A stretch of DNA of 7,462 nt from JABDOU01 sp041609995 (GTDB taxonomy: Bacteria > Actinomycetota > Acidimicrobiia > Spongiisociales > SHLN01), in contig JBFIPU010000113.1 in assembly GCA_041609995.1 (NCBI GenBank), positions 1-7,462 of the forward strand, written 5' to 3'. The notes below the pieces were generated by a model. It was not told where the DNA came from and did no database searches. It saw only the letters and a list, made by a program, of their open reading frames with translations. Shown piece after piece: positions 1-6,651 of this stretch; positions within the stretch are counted from its first letter, which is position 1; every line of letters begins with the position of its first letter. Both the position numbers and the translations under genes were made by a program.

Positions 1-1098
1 ATAATCCACCACGCTGAACACCTGAACATTCGATGAGGGACTATTGGTCACATTCCACGTCTGGACCAACCCCCCATTGATCCGCAGCTCCATCACCTCC
101 TGGCCCGTGAAACCAGCCGCATACACATCAATATCACGACCACTGGGCGGTGGCCCCGACCCGTCGAAGCAGTCGGCACTGCCCACGTCGGTGAAGGTGT
201 CTCCGGTGATGGGGGCGAACTCCCATTCGTAGCTCGTCGGGTGGAGCGTCAGTTTCAAGACCCCGTGGGAATTGTCGTCGCGGGCCTGGCTGTTGGCGGC
301 GGTGCTGCCGAACGAACTCAGACCGGAGCCGCCGGTACCAACCACGAATTGACGAATGCCGCGACCCGGGTCGGCCGCGCCGGACGGCGTCTGTTCGGCA
401 AAGCGTTCGTAGTTGTGCCGGTGGCCGCTCAGTACGACATCTGCTTTTGCGGCATACAGCGTGCTCCAGAAGCTCTCCATACCGGAATCCCCACCGTCCG
501 AGCTGAACCGCGGCCTGTGGTGAAGCGCGAGGATGCAAGCGTGGGAGTTGGCAGCCAGATCAGCCTCCAGCCACTGACCCTGCGGCGAGCTCGAGCCACA
601 GCCGCCCACCTCACTGCAATTCGAATTCAGGGAGATGATGTGCCAGCTACCTACGTCGTAGCTGTAGTAGCCCTGTGTTGGATCGCCGGCGGCAGCGCCG
701 AAGTAGTTGAAGTAGGGCGTGGCGTTCGATGTGTTGTATTCGTTGTCGCCGATCGTGGGCTTGGTTCGGGTCTTGTGCCGGCCCCAGGTCGGGTCGTAAC
801 AATTGTTGAAATCGGAGGTTGAGCCCGATGGATAGGCGTTGTCGCCGATTGTGAAGACGGTTCCGGGGATCCCGTCGAGCAGTTGAGCCGTGGCCTCATC
901 GGTTGTTCGTCCACAATCGGCGATGTCGCCCGCACCCACGAATACCGGTGAGCTTTGGGCCTGGGCTGATCCGGCCCGGTCGTCGCCAGGTGCCAGTAGG
1001 AAGATCATCGACAACGCGAGGGCGCTTGCAGCGCGTATCGGGGGAAGTACCGTTGCCGACTTTCCTCTGATCTCTCTTCGGAAAGCCGGACACCGCAT
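1..1098 (-). CDS. Secreted purple-acid-phosphatase-like metallophosphoesterase with C-terminal carbohydrate-binding-like module (3' end outside window)
   Basis: This frame is open from an ATG at 1098 to the window edge without a stop, giving 366 residues. A TAG sits directly before that ATG in the same frame, so the ORF cannot be longer at the 5' end. Residues 1-47 look like a signal peptide: an Arg/Lys-rich start, a hydrophobic stretch at 23-36 and an AQA cleavage site near 47. The calcineurin-like metallophosphoesterase domain (about 51-311) shows GDIAD (57-61), GDNAY (85-89), GDNEY (117-121), LHHRPRFSS (192-200) and SGHRHNYERF (224-233), the usual order of metal-binding motifs. GDNEY stands where most relatives have GNHEY, so both the usual Asn ligand and the catalytic His differ. 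After a proline-rich linker (314-319), residues 320-366 resemble the start of a xylan-binding, CBM36/60-type module. It probably acts outside the cell on a phosphate ester; the substrate is unknown. It follows the polymerase/ligase gene by 29 bases and is probably in the same operon. Confidence 0.88.
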   Translation of the reverse strand, partial: MRCPAFRREIRGKSATVLPPIRAASALALSMIFLLAPGDDRAGSAQAQSSPVFVGAGDIADCGRTTDEATAQLLDGIPGTVFTIGDNAYPSGSTSDFNNCYDPTWGRHKTRTKPTIGDNEYNTSNATPYFNYFGAAAGDPTQGYYSYDVGSWHIISLNSNCSEVGGCGSSSPQGQWLEADLAANSHACILALHHRPRFSSDGGDSGMESFWSTLYAAKADVVLSGHRHNYERFAEQTPSGAADPGRGIRQFVVGTGGSGLSSFGSTAANSQARDDNSHGVLKLTLHPTSYEWEFAPITGDTFTDVGSADCFDGSGPPPSGRDIDVYAAGFTGQEVMELRINGGLVQTWNVTNSPSSNVQVFSVVDY

Positions 1099-1131
1099 CT
1101 ACATATCCAGTCTGTATCCGTATGTCGTCAT
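1099..1131 (-). other. 10-codon mini-ORF bridging two operon genes
   Basis: The sequence encodes MTTYGYRLDM followed by TAG. Its ATG overlaps the TGA of the upstream polymerase/ligase gene (ATGA, 1128-1131), and its TAG is followed with no gap by the ATG of the phosphatase gene, in the same frame. This arrangement could carry terminating ribosomes from one gene to the next by reinitiation. It could equally be a chance ORF in a short spacer, or the remnant of an earlier, longer start of the phosphatase gene. The peptide resembles nothing I recognise. The phosphatase start itself has only a weak GGA-type ribosome binding site. Confidence 0.3.
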
Positions 1132-2492
1132 GGGATCCCGCTCACGTCGTTCGTGCCGGCGACGTTCCCGGCGAAGCCGCGCTCCAACGGTTTTGCCGCC
1201 GGGATCGGTCGTTGTGTCCCGTAGAGGTGCAGAGCTGCGACCACTGCCAGCAGCGTCCAGAAGTGTCGGTAATGCAGTACTTCGTGGGTCAACGCGGTCA
1301 GCAGGAACCCCACGAGGACAGCCGCCAGTGCGGCCGGGTTGGGGATGACCGACGCCCATCGAGGGGCGAGGCGCTGGATGCTCCCGGCTCGTAAAGCAAT
1401 CGCCGCGATGAGGCCGACGAGAGCGACGACCCCCAGCGGCCCCCGTTCGACGAGTGTCGCCAGGTAGTCGTTGTGGGCCTGTTTGGCAACCGGTGCATCG
1501 AGATCGGCCAGTGCTTGCTTGGTGGCGGACGGTCCGACACCGATCTGAGTTCCTTCTCGGAAGAGCTCGTACATCGTCCGGAACAGCGACTCGCGAGATG
1601 AAGCACTCTTGGAATATCTGCCGACCGAGTAACGGACGATGGGTGCGTCGGTGTCCTCCACCACGGTGGCGACTGTGCCCGCCAGCGCCGCCCACGCGGC
1701 AGCGGTAGCGATGACGAGCGTCAAGACGACGGCGAGCGCCGAACTCGTCCCGTGCCGCTGCCTGAATCGAATGAACGCGATCACGAGGCCCCCGAGCGGC
1801 AACGTCAACAGGGCGGTGTTGGATCCGGTCAAGGCAACCGCGGCGATGAGGATCATGAGAGCTGGGATCCGTAGAGCGCGCCGGCGCGGATATCGCGTTG
1901 CCAGAACCACAAACACCGCCACAGCGAAATAGTTGCCGGCCAGGTTCGGGTGATCGAACCAGAGGCGAGAACGTCCCCCGAGGCCTCCTGACCCGCCCGG
2001 AACCGAGGCCACACCGCCGGCTTCTGCCAGGAGCAGGATGACGCCCCACACGATCGAGCTCAAGCTCCATGTTCGCACCACGGCGCGCAGCGCTCGCGGC
2101 GTCCGGACCAACGTCGTGATGGCCGCACACCATCCCAGCAGGAAGATCTCCTGGATGACAGCCGTGCCTCCGGTCTTGGGGGCATTTCCCACGAGAGCGG
2201 CCACGAGTCCGGTGACGAGCAGCCCGGTCAGGGGGATGACATAGGGGGCGTGAACCCCGGTGTGACTGGCACCCGCCCACAGGATCACGGCGATGATCCC
2301 GCTTGCCATTATCAAGTCGACGGGAGCGACGTTGAGTGGGCCTTTCGGGTTGAGAACCGGGAGGATCGAGATCGCGGCCCCCACTGCGACGATGGCGATC
2401 CTGTCGTACGCCAGCAGGTCGAGGGCAAAGGGGCCCTGGTGACGGGGCTGCTGGAAGGGAAAGGATCGGGCGACAGGCGCCAGCGCCTTCAT
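1128..2492 (-). CDS. O-antigen ligase/polymerase family membrane protein (Wzy/WaaL-like)
   Basis: This 454-residue protein has about 11-12 hydrophobic segments (roughly 31-48, 58-75, 82-101, 113-128, 141-158, 186-199, 207-221, 225-241, 251-271, 353-369, 386-403 and 409-424). A long external loop lies at about 272-352. Wzy_C-type signatures are FDHPNLAGNYF (179-189), LTGSNTALL (221-229), SRESLFRTMYELF (299-311), GVGPS (318-322) and AHNDYLATLVERGPLG (339-354). His340 is the candidate for the conserved loop His of this superfamily. Such proteins use undecaprenyl-diphosphate-linked glycans as donors, either polymerising repeats (Wzy) or transferring a glycan to an acceptor (WaaL-type); sequence alone does not decide which. 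In an operon with a Wzz-like gene, polymerase is the more natural reading. The start is the first ATG in frame, 58 bases after the Wzz gene; a GAGGGG lies 12 bases upstream, a rather long spacing. Confidence 0.85.
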   Translation of the reverse strand: MKALAPVARSFPFQQPRHQGPFALDLLAYDRIAIVAVGAAISILPVLNPKGPLNVAPVDLIMASGIIAVILWAGASHTGVHAPYVIPLTGLLVTGLVAALVGNAPKTGGTAVIQEIFLLGWCAAITTLVRTPRALRAVVRTWSLSSIVWGVILLLAEAGGVASVPGGSGGLGGRSRLWFDHPNLAGNYFAVAVFVVLATRYPRRRALRIPALMILIAAVALTGSNTALLTLPLGGLVIAFIRFRQRHGTSSALAVVLTLVIATAAAWAALAGTVATVVEDTDAPIVRYSVGRYSKSASSRESLFRTMYELFREGTQIGVGPSATKQALADLDAPVAKQAHNDYLATLVERGPLGVVALVGLIAAIALRAGSIQRLAPRWASVIPNPAALAAVLVGFLLTALTHEVLHYRHFWTLLAVVAALHLYGTQRPIPAAKPLERGFAGNVAGTNDVSGIP

Positions 2493-2550
2493 GTTTTGGA
2501 CCGTCCCCTCAACCCCATTGCGGACTCCGCGCCCGTTGTCGGGAGCCGGT

Positions 2551-3939
2551 TCATGACCAGGGTTCGGCTGATGGCTCCGGAGCGGGAATCAACTCCACAT
2601 CGACGTGTACGTCGACCACCTCGGTTGCATCGGGCGCCCGGCTGACCCCGGTGTAGAGGTAGCTGATGATCCCGAGCAGGGGCCAGTCGGTGATGGCTAG
2701 GAGGTGCTCGAGGTCTGACAGCTCGTCACGGGCCAGCACCTCGGGCGCCACAACCACGAGTCCGGAGCGGTGGCCTTCGGCGAGACTCAACTCTCTCGGG
2801 CGGGGCGAATCGTCGCCGTTGGTCGATACCACGTTGACCAACAGCCCGCGCAACGGCACCGCGGCCGCCGCCGTGGAGGAGAAACGCAGCTGGCCCGACG
2901 ACAGACGGATTTGGGCCGCGAGTTGCCTGAGGTCGATATCGGGGCCCACCGAGACGAGCTGAACCACGTCGACGCGGGCGCCCTTGGCGGCCAATCCCAG
3001 GTTGCGCAAGAGCCATTGGTCCCCGACGTCGGCGTCTGGCTCGAGCGGGTACGAGATATGGCCCAGGACTGGCGCGCCAAGGACGCGACTCAAGGCGTGG
3101 CTGTTTGGTATCGAAGGTCGAAGTGTTTCGCGCAAGGTGGCGAGGGCAATCCCCAGTATCAGCCCCAGCAGCCCTGCGACCGCCAGGTCGGCCACCAGCC
3201 GGGTCGGTTCAGCATCGCTCGGGACGGTGGCAGGGTCGAGCAGCACCGCCTTGGGCGCGGCAACCAGTGCGTCATTGATGTCCTGGCGCTGCGTCCAGAG
3301 CTCGGTGCGTCGGCGGAGCGCCTCGTCGAGGCGGAGGCGAAGTGCGTCAACGGACGCTTGGGAAGCGGCCTCCGACTCGATCGCTTGAATGTCTTCCTCG
3401 ACGATGGCCAGCTCCAGGTCCACCCCCGCCAAGCGCTGCTCCAGCGGCTCGATGATCTGCTGCCGGCGGGTTGCCAGCAGCTGATCTGCCAGTGTGTTGG
3501 CCAGCTGGGCTGCCACACCTGGGTCGGTGTCGGTGACCGAGAGAATCAGGACGCCAGAAGAGCCGACGGACTCGACGTCTATCTGTTTCTCCGCGACCTT
3601 GTCCGGATCTCGATAGACGGATAGCTGACCGACCGCCGCTGTCACTTGTCCGGGACTGGTGATGATGCCCTTGGCGGTATCGACCAGCGCTTCGGCCTGC
3701 GACGAATTCGTGGTATCGGGTCCGATGCTCAGGCGGGCGGAGGCTTCAAAGATGTCCTCTTTGCCGAAGTAGGAGATCACGGGGATGAGCAAGGCCAAGA
3801 GCACCATGATGAAGATCAACCCGCTATGGCTCAGTATCCGCTGCACCGCCTCCCGCAGCTCCATGGGGTTGTGTTCTTCTGTTTGGCGAGGGGCGGTGGC
3901 CGGTATGGTGTTCCAGGCGGAGGCGGGTGGTTCGTGCAT
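2551..3939 (-). CDS. Wzz-type polysaccharide chain-length protein with degenerate tyrosine-kinase-like C-terminus
   Basis: With the start at 3939 the protein has 462 residues. The N-terminus up to about 28 is cytoplasmic and TM1 spans about 41-57. The extracytoplasmic Wzz domain follows (about 60-245), with a charged helical stretch at 155-225 that is probably coiled coil, and a proline-containing segment (235-245). TM2 lies at about 250-268. The cytoplasmic part (280-430) follows the pattern of a bacterial BY-kinase: a linker with VLGAPVLGHISY (286-297), then VQLVSVGPDIDLRQLA (326-341) where the Walker A strand and loop should be, then a LVVVAP...LLGII segment (394-425). The P-loop Gly-Lys-Ser/Thr is absent and there is no tyrosine-rich tail, so it should not bind ATP as a kinase. 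The inferred role is control of glycan chain length, or a scaffold for a kinase encoded elsewhere. ATGs at 3984 (8-base overlap with the previous gene) and 3864 are alternatives; 3939 has by far the best ribosome binding site. Confidence 0.85.
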   Translation of the reverse strand: MHEPPASAWNTIPATAPRQTEEHNPMELREAVQRILSHSGLIFIMVLLALLIPVISYFGKEDIFEASARLSIGPDTTNSSQAEALVDTAKGIITSPGQVTAAVGQLSVYRDPDKVAEKQIDVESVGSSGVLILSVTDTDPGVAAQLANTLADQLLATRRQQIIEPLEQRLAGVDLELAIVEEDIQAIESEAASQASVDALRLRLDEALRRRTELWTQRQDINDALVAAPKAVLLDPATVPSDAEPTRLVADLAVAGLLGLILGIALATLRETLRPSIPNSHALSRVLGAPVLGHISYPLEPDADVGDQWLLRNLGLAAKGARVDVVQLVSVGPDIDLRQLAAQIRLSSGQLRFSSTAAAAVPLRGLLVNVVSTNGDDSPRPRELSLAEGHRSGLVVVAPEVLARDELSDLEHLLAITDWPLLGIISYLYTGVSRAPDATEVVDVHVDVELIPAPEPSAEPWS

Positions 3940-3947
3940 ACCGTTGG

Positions 3948-3955
3948 CCTCTCCT
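3948..3955 (-). promoter_or_regulatory. Strong Shine-Dalgarno site that sets the start of the Wzz-like gene
   Basis: On the minus strand the sequence reads AGGAGAGG, followed by 8 bases and then ATG (3939-3937). It is the best anti-16S match near any gene start in the window. Neither the ATG at 3984 nor the one at 3864 has a comparable site at suitable spacing, which is why 3939 was chosen. It lies just after the stop of the kinase gene (3979-3977), so the Wzz-like protein can be initiated independently instead of only by coupling. Confidence 0.75.
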
Positions 3956-3976
3956 GCGGTTCGGCCCGTCGTCAGG

Positions 3977-4696
3977 TCAAACATAAGACACTTCGCTCTG
4001 TTGGCGGTCGAGTGATTGGATGGTCGTGACGAGCTCATCGACGTTGATGGTCCCGTCAGCATTGGGCATGTGGGAGACCCGTGTTGGCAGGCGGTCACCA
4101 AAACGGCGTTGCCACCTGATGAGGAGACTGTCGATCAACACCCCTTGTCGTTCTACAGACGCCAGGCGATCCGAGTTGATGGCCTCGACCCGGCTTTGTC
4201 GCCCGGGTCGGGCCGCCAGACGCGAATCGGCCAGCGCGGGGTCGACGTCGACAACGACAATCAGATCGGGGCCGAGCAGCCGGACTCCCGGGTCTGAGAC
4301 GTTGAACGAAGACCAAGGGTCGCCCCGAAACCCGAGGGAACAGAGTTCCTGTATCACGCCCTGGTCGAAGACGTGTATGCCGGGCCGACGGCGGGCCTGT
4401 CGAAGGAGCGAACGAAGAACCAGCCAGTTCAGCAACCGGGTGGCTGTCTCAATCGAGCCTGGCTGGCGCGACCTGGCAACCGCGAACAATGCCCGTATCG
4501 AGTTGATCGGATGCGAGAACGTTTCCCCGACGGCGAGCAGAGTCTTGCGAATCACCCGTTCGGGTCGAGGTCTGCGGGCCGAAACGGCTTCCAACGGCAG
4601 GCTCGTCTCGTTCCCGGCCGCCTCGAGTGCCGGCACGAGCGCATGCGCAATAGTGGTCTTACCGGCTCCCGGTACACCGCAAAACTCGATGATCAT
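3977..4696 (-). CDS. Small P-loop kinase of unknown substrate in a glycan operon
   Basis: The 239-residue protein begins MIIEFCGVPGAGKTT, with an intact Walker A (GVPGAGKTT, 7-15) right after the first beta strand. HVFDQGVIQEL (108-118) fits the DR/DE-type motif on the second core strand of nucleoside- and nucleotide-kinase-like folds. PDLIVVVDVDP (143-153) followed by an Arg-rich stretch (159-170: R159, R163, R166, R169) fits the strand before the lid and the lid itself. It is therefore a probable cytoplasmic ATP-dependent small-molecule kinase; the substrate (sugar, nucleotide or other) cannot be read from the sequence. The start at 4696 overlaps the stop of the glycosyltransferase gene by one base (TGATG), has GGAAGG 6 bases upstream, and puts the P-loop where the fold requires it. 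An ATG at 4801 would only add a 35-residue Arg-rich tail that shadows the upstream gene. Confidence 0.78.
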   Translation of the reverse strand: MIIEFCGVPGAGKTTIAHALVPALEAAGNETSLPLEAVSARRPRPERVIRKTLLAVGETFSHPINSIRALFAVARSRQPGSIETATRLLNWLVLRSLLRQARRRPGIHVFDQGVIQELCSLGFRGDPWSSFNVSDPGVRLLGPDLIVVVDVDPALADSRLAARPGRQSRVEAINSDRLASVERQGVLIDSLLIRWQRRFGDRLPTRVSHMPNADGTINVDELVTTIQSLDRQQSEVSYV

Positions 4697-6651
4697 CACT
4701 CCCCTTCCAACGGTTGCATCAGGCATTTGACGATGGCGTCGAATGCTTCGTCGACAACGGCCTCGATCGGACGGTCGGCATCGATGTCCACCACTCCGCA
4801 ATCCGCACCATTGAATTGCAGAGTTTCGATGACCCGCTTCCGGGCCAGCAGTTCCTCAGGTGGGATGTGGGGGCAACGGAGCACCGCCGTGTATTGGGAC
4901 ACCCGGAGTCTGATCACCAGGTCCGGCTGGAGTTCGTCAGCGCGGTCATACGGTTGCCGCTCCCAATCGGCCAGCTTTTTGCGCCACCCGTGTCCGTTGG
5001 ACGCCCATGTGGGGAGTTGAGGGCCCTCGCAGGTGCCGGTCACCTGGGCTTGTGGGAACCGATCGGTCAGAACCAGGGCGCCTTCGTTCACCGCATTGAA
5101 CGCCCGGGTGAGCCGTGCACGCTTTTCCTGGGCGATCATCACCGTTCGAGCGGTTTCGATCGCGTCGAGCAGGCCCAGGCCACGAGCACTGGTCCCGTCG
5201 GATCGTCGGGAGCCGTTTGGATTCGATGCATCAGGCCGCACGGCGGCGCCCGGCTTCCCGTTCTGCGATGGCAGCCGGCGGAGCTGACGGAGCCAGCCGG
5301 GTTCTTCGCCTGCCCCCAGGCATAGCTGGACGACATCCTCGATGTCGCGGAATCGCGCCGCCAGGGCGTTGCACACGTCCGCGGTGTTCGTGCCGTCCGC
5401 CCCGATCAACGCCACCACTCGGCCGCGGGCGAGCTTGCCGGCCAACGAGTCCGATACGGAGGCGATGAGCGCTCGATAGTCCTCCCGGACCTGGTTTGGA
5501 TCCCAGGATGAAAGGTCGATCATCCGGCCGCTCCTCTTGATCGGCCAACGCAGATAGGGCAGGAGGGCCCGGGCGGCCCCCACGACCTCGCCTAGTTCGA
5601 CCACGCTTCCGGCCGCCCCCAGTTCCAGTAATTCATCGGCTCCGTCGACAGCAGTCGATACGAAGGGGGTGCCGACTGCGGCAGCCTGCACAAGGACCTG
5701 AGGGAGCCCTTCCGCCTGGCTCAGCAGGACGACCGCGTCGGCCGCGATAAAGAGGTCGGCGGGATCCTCCACGTACCCGAGCATCCGACAATCGTCTTGC
5801 ACCCCAATCTTCGAGATGAGCCCACGCAGATCGTCCTCCTGGGGTCCGGCTCCGGCCACGATGAGAAATGGGCGCTTGGCGGCGGAGAGTTGGAGGATCT
5901 GCTGGAGCATGATGGGGAGGTCCAGCACGTTCTTGCGTTGGTCGAGACTGCCTACATGCAGGACCCACGGGCGATCTGTCGGGAGGTCGTACTTCGCGGC
6001 GACCTGCTTGCGGATGGATCGGCGGCTGGCATGTAGGTGCGGGAGACGGACGCCGGACCGAATCACGTTGAGCCGGTCCCGAGGCACGCCTATTTGGTTG
6101 AAGCGCCGGGCGAGGTCGCTTCCGACCACGGCGTAGGCGGCAGTCCAGCGGGCGAGCCGGCGCTCCAGAAAGCGAAAGATCCGCCCTTCGATGGCTCCGT
6201 AGCCCTCACCGAAGTCCGCCATCGACAGTGAGTGAATCACGGGCGTCTTCCCGGTGGCGCGGGCCGCCAGGCGGCCCAGAACACCCGCCTTGGACTGGTG
6301 GGTGACGATCACTTCGCCTCCCAACTCTCGGATCCGGCGCCGCAGACCGGCCAATGCCAGCAGGTCTCGCCTGGGGTCGACTGATCGGCGGAGGCTGGGT
6401 TCGACCACAACCTGGGCCCTGGCCAGGCGTTGACGGGCGCGCTTGACGTCGGATTCCTGGCCGACGATCACCCAATGGTCGTACTCGGGTAGGGCAGCCA
6501 CGATGTCCTCGAGCCGCTGCTCGGAGCCGCCGCGGGCGAAACGGGTGCAGATATGGACGATGCGCGGCTTGCTGGCTTTGAGCCGCTGGACCACCGACTT
6601 GGGACCATGACCATTGGCGGTGGCCAGCTCGGGCGTAAACGCAATGCTCAT
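4696..6651 (-). CDS. GT4 glycosyltransferase fused to thymidylate-kinase-like domain with broken P-loop
   Basis: Residues about 28-400 of this 651-residue protein are a GT-B glycosyltransferase of family GT4. They contain an N-terminal GGSEQ loop (41-45), HQSKAGVLGRLAAR (118-131), the hinge-side strand LHVGSLDQRKNV (231-242), IVAGAGPQ (264-271) and SQAEGLPQVLVQAAAVGTPFV (311-331). Glu314 begins the E-x7-E donor motif; its second position is Gln322. This part should add a sugar from a nucleotide-sugar donor to a lipid-linked intermediate at the inner face of the membrane. Residues about 410-648 look like thymidylate kinase: ALIGADG (414-420), LVLTDRFPQ (526-534, the DR[YF] motif), PDLVIRL (576-582) and a final helix. 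The Walker A reads GADGTNTAD (417-425) instead of GxDGxGKST, losing the Lys and Ser/Thr. The region between (about 455-495) is low-complexity. The gene starts in an ATGA overlap with the sugar transferase gene and probably relies on coupling, because no clear Shine-Dalgarno site is seen. Confidence 0.87.
   Translation of the reverse strand: MSIAFTPELATANGHGPKSVVQRLKASKPRIVHICTRFARGGSEQRLEDIVAALPEYDHWVIVGQESDVKRARQRLARAQVVVEPSLRRSVDPRRDLLALAGLRRRIRELGGEVIVTHQSKAGVLGRLAARATGKTPVIHSLSMADFGEGYGAIEGRIFRFLERRLARWTAAYAVVGSDLARRFNQIGVPRDRLNVIRSGVRLPHLHASRRSIRKQVAAKYDLPTDRPWVLHVGSLDQRKNVLDLPIMLQQILQLSAAKRPFLIVAGAGPQEDDLRGLISKIGVQDDCRMLGYVEDPADLFIAADAVVLLSQAEGLPQVLVQAAAVGTPFVSTAVDGADELLELGAAGSVVELGEVVGAARALLPYLRWPIKRSGRMIDLSSWDPNQVREDYRALIASVSDSLAGKLARGRVVALIGADGTNTADVCNALAARFRDIEDVVQLCLGAGEEPGWLRQLRRLPSQNGKPGAAVRPDASNPNGSRRSDGTSARGLGLLDAIETARTVMIAQEKRARLTRAFNAVNEGALVLTDRFPQAQVTGTCEGPQLPTWASNGHGWRKKLADWERQPYDRADELQPDLVIRLRVSQYTAVLRCPHIPPEELLARKRVIETLQFNGADCGVVDIDADRPIEAVVDEAFDAIVKCLMQPLEGE
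4703..4708 (-). promoter_or_regulatory. Ribosome binding site and TGATG coupling junction for the kinase gene
   Basis: On the minus strand GGAAGG lies 6 bases before the ATG at 4696. The site is inside the last codons of the glycosyltransferase gene, whose TGA (4698-4696) shares its A with the kinase ATG. This favours coupled translation and supports 4696 as the start over the upstream ATG at 4801. Confidence 0.65.

Noticed and set aside
241..822. Plus-strand ORF of 193 residues near the left edge
   Set aside because: It is antisense to the phosphatase gene, whose metal-binding motifs run through this whole stretch. The plus-strand product shows no domain or signal.
1132..1139. Palindrome GGGATCCC near the end of the polymerase/ligase gene, considered as a terminator or operator
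   Set aside because: It is only 8 bases long, has no loop or T-run, and lies within coding sequence, so chance is the simplest explanation.
1099..2280. Minus-strand ORF of 393 residues overlapping the polymerase/ligase gene in another frame
   Set aside because: It is rich in Arg, Gly, His and Pro and lacks membrane segments. It is a frame shadow of the membrane protein; only its last 10 codons (1131-1099) are kept, as the mini-ORF.
2770..3624. Plus-strand ORF of 284 residues opposite the Wzz-like gene
   Set aside because: No recognisable motif, Arg/Gly/Gln-rich composition, and fully antisense to a gene with clear membrane segments and domain order.
3940..4101. Longer starts of the Wzz-like protein at 4101 or 3984
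   Set aside because: The 4101 start would overlap the kinase gene deeply and adds Ser/Pro-rich shadow sequence. The 3984 start (8-base overlap) stays possible but has a weak ribosome binding site compared with AGGAGAGG before 3939.
4697..4801. Possible 35-residue N-terminal extension of the small kinase from the ATG at 4801
   Set aside because: The extension is Arg-rich, lies wholly inside the coding region of the glycosyltransferase fusion, and would place the P-loop far from the N-terminus. The ATG at 4696 has a ribosome binding site and a TGATG junction.
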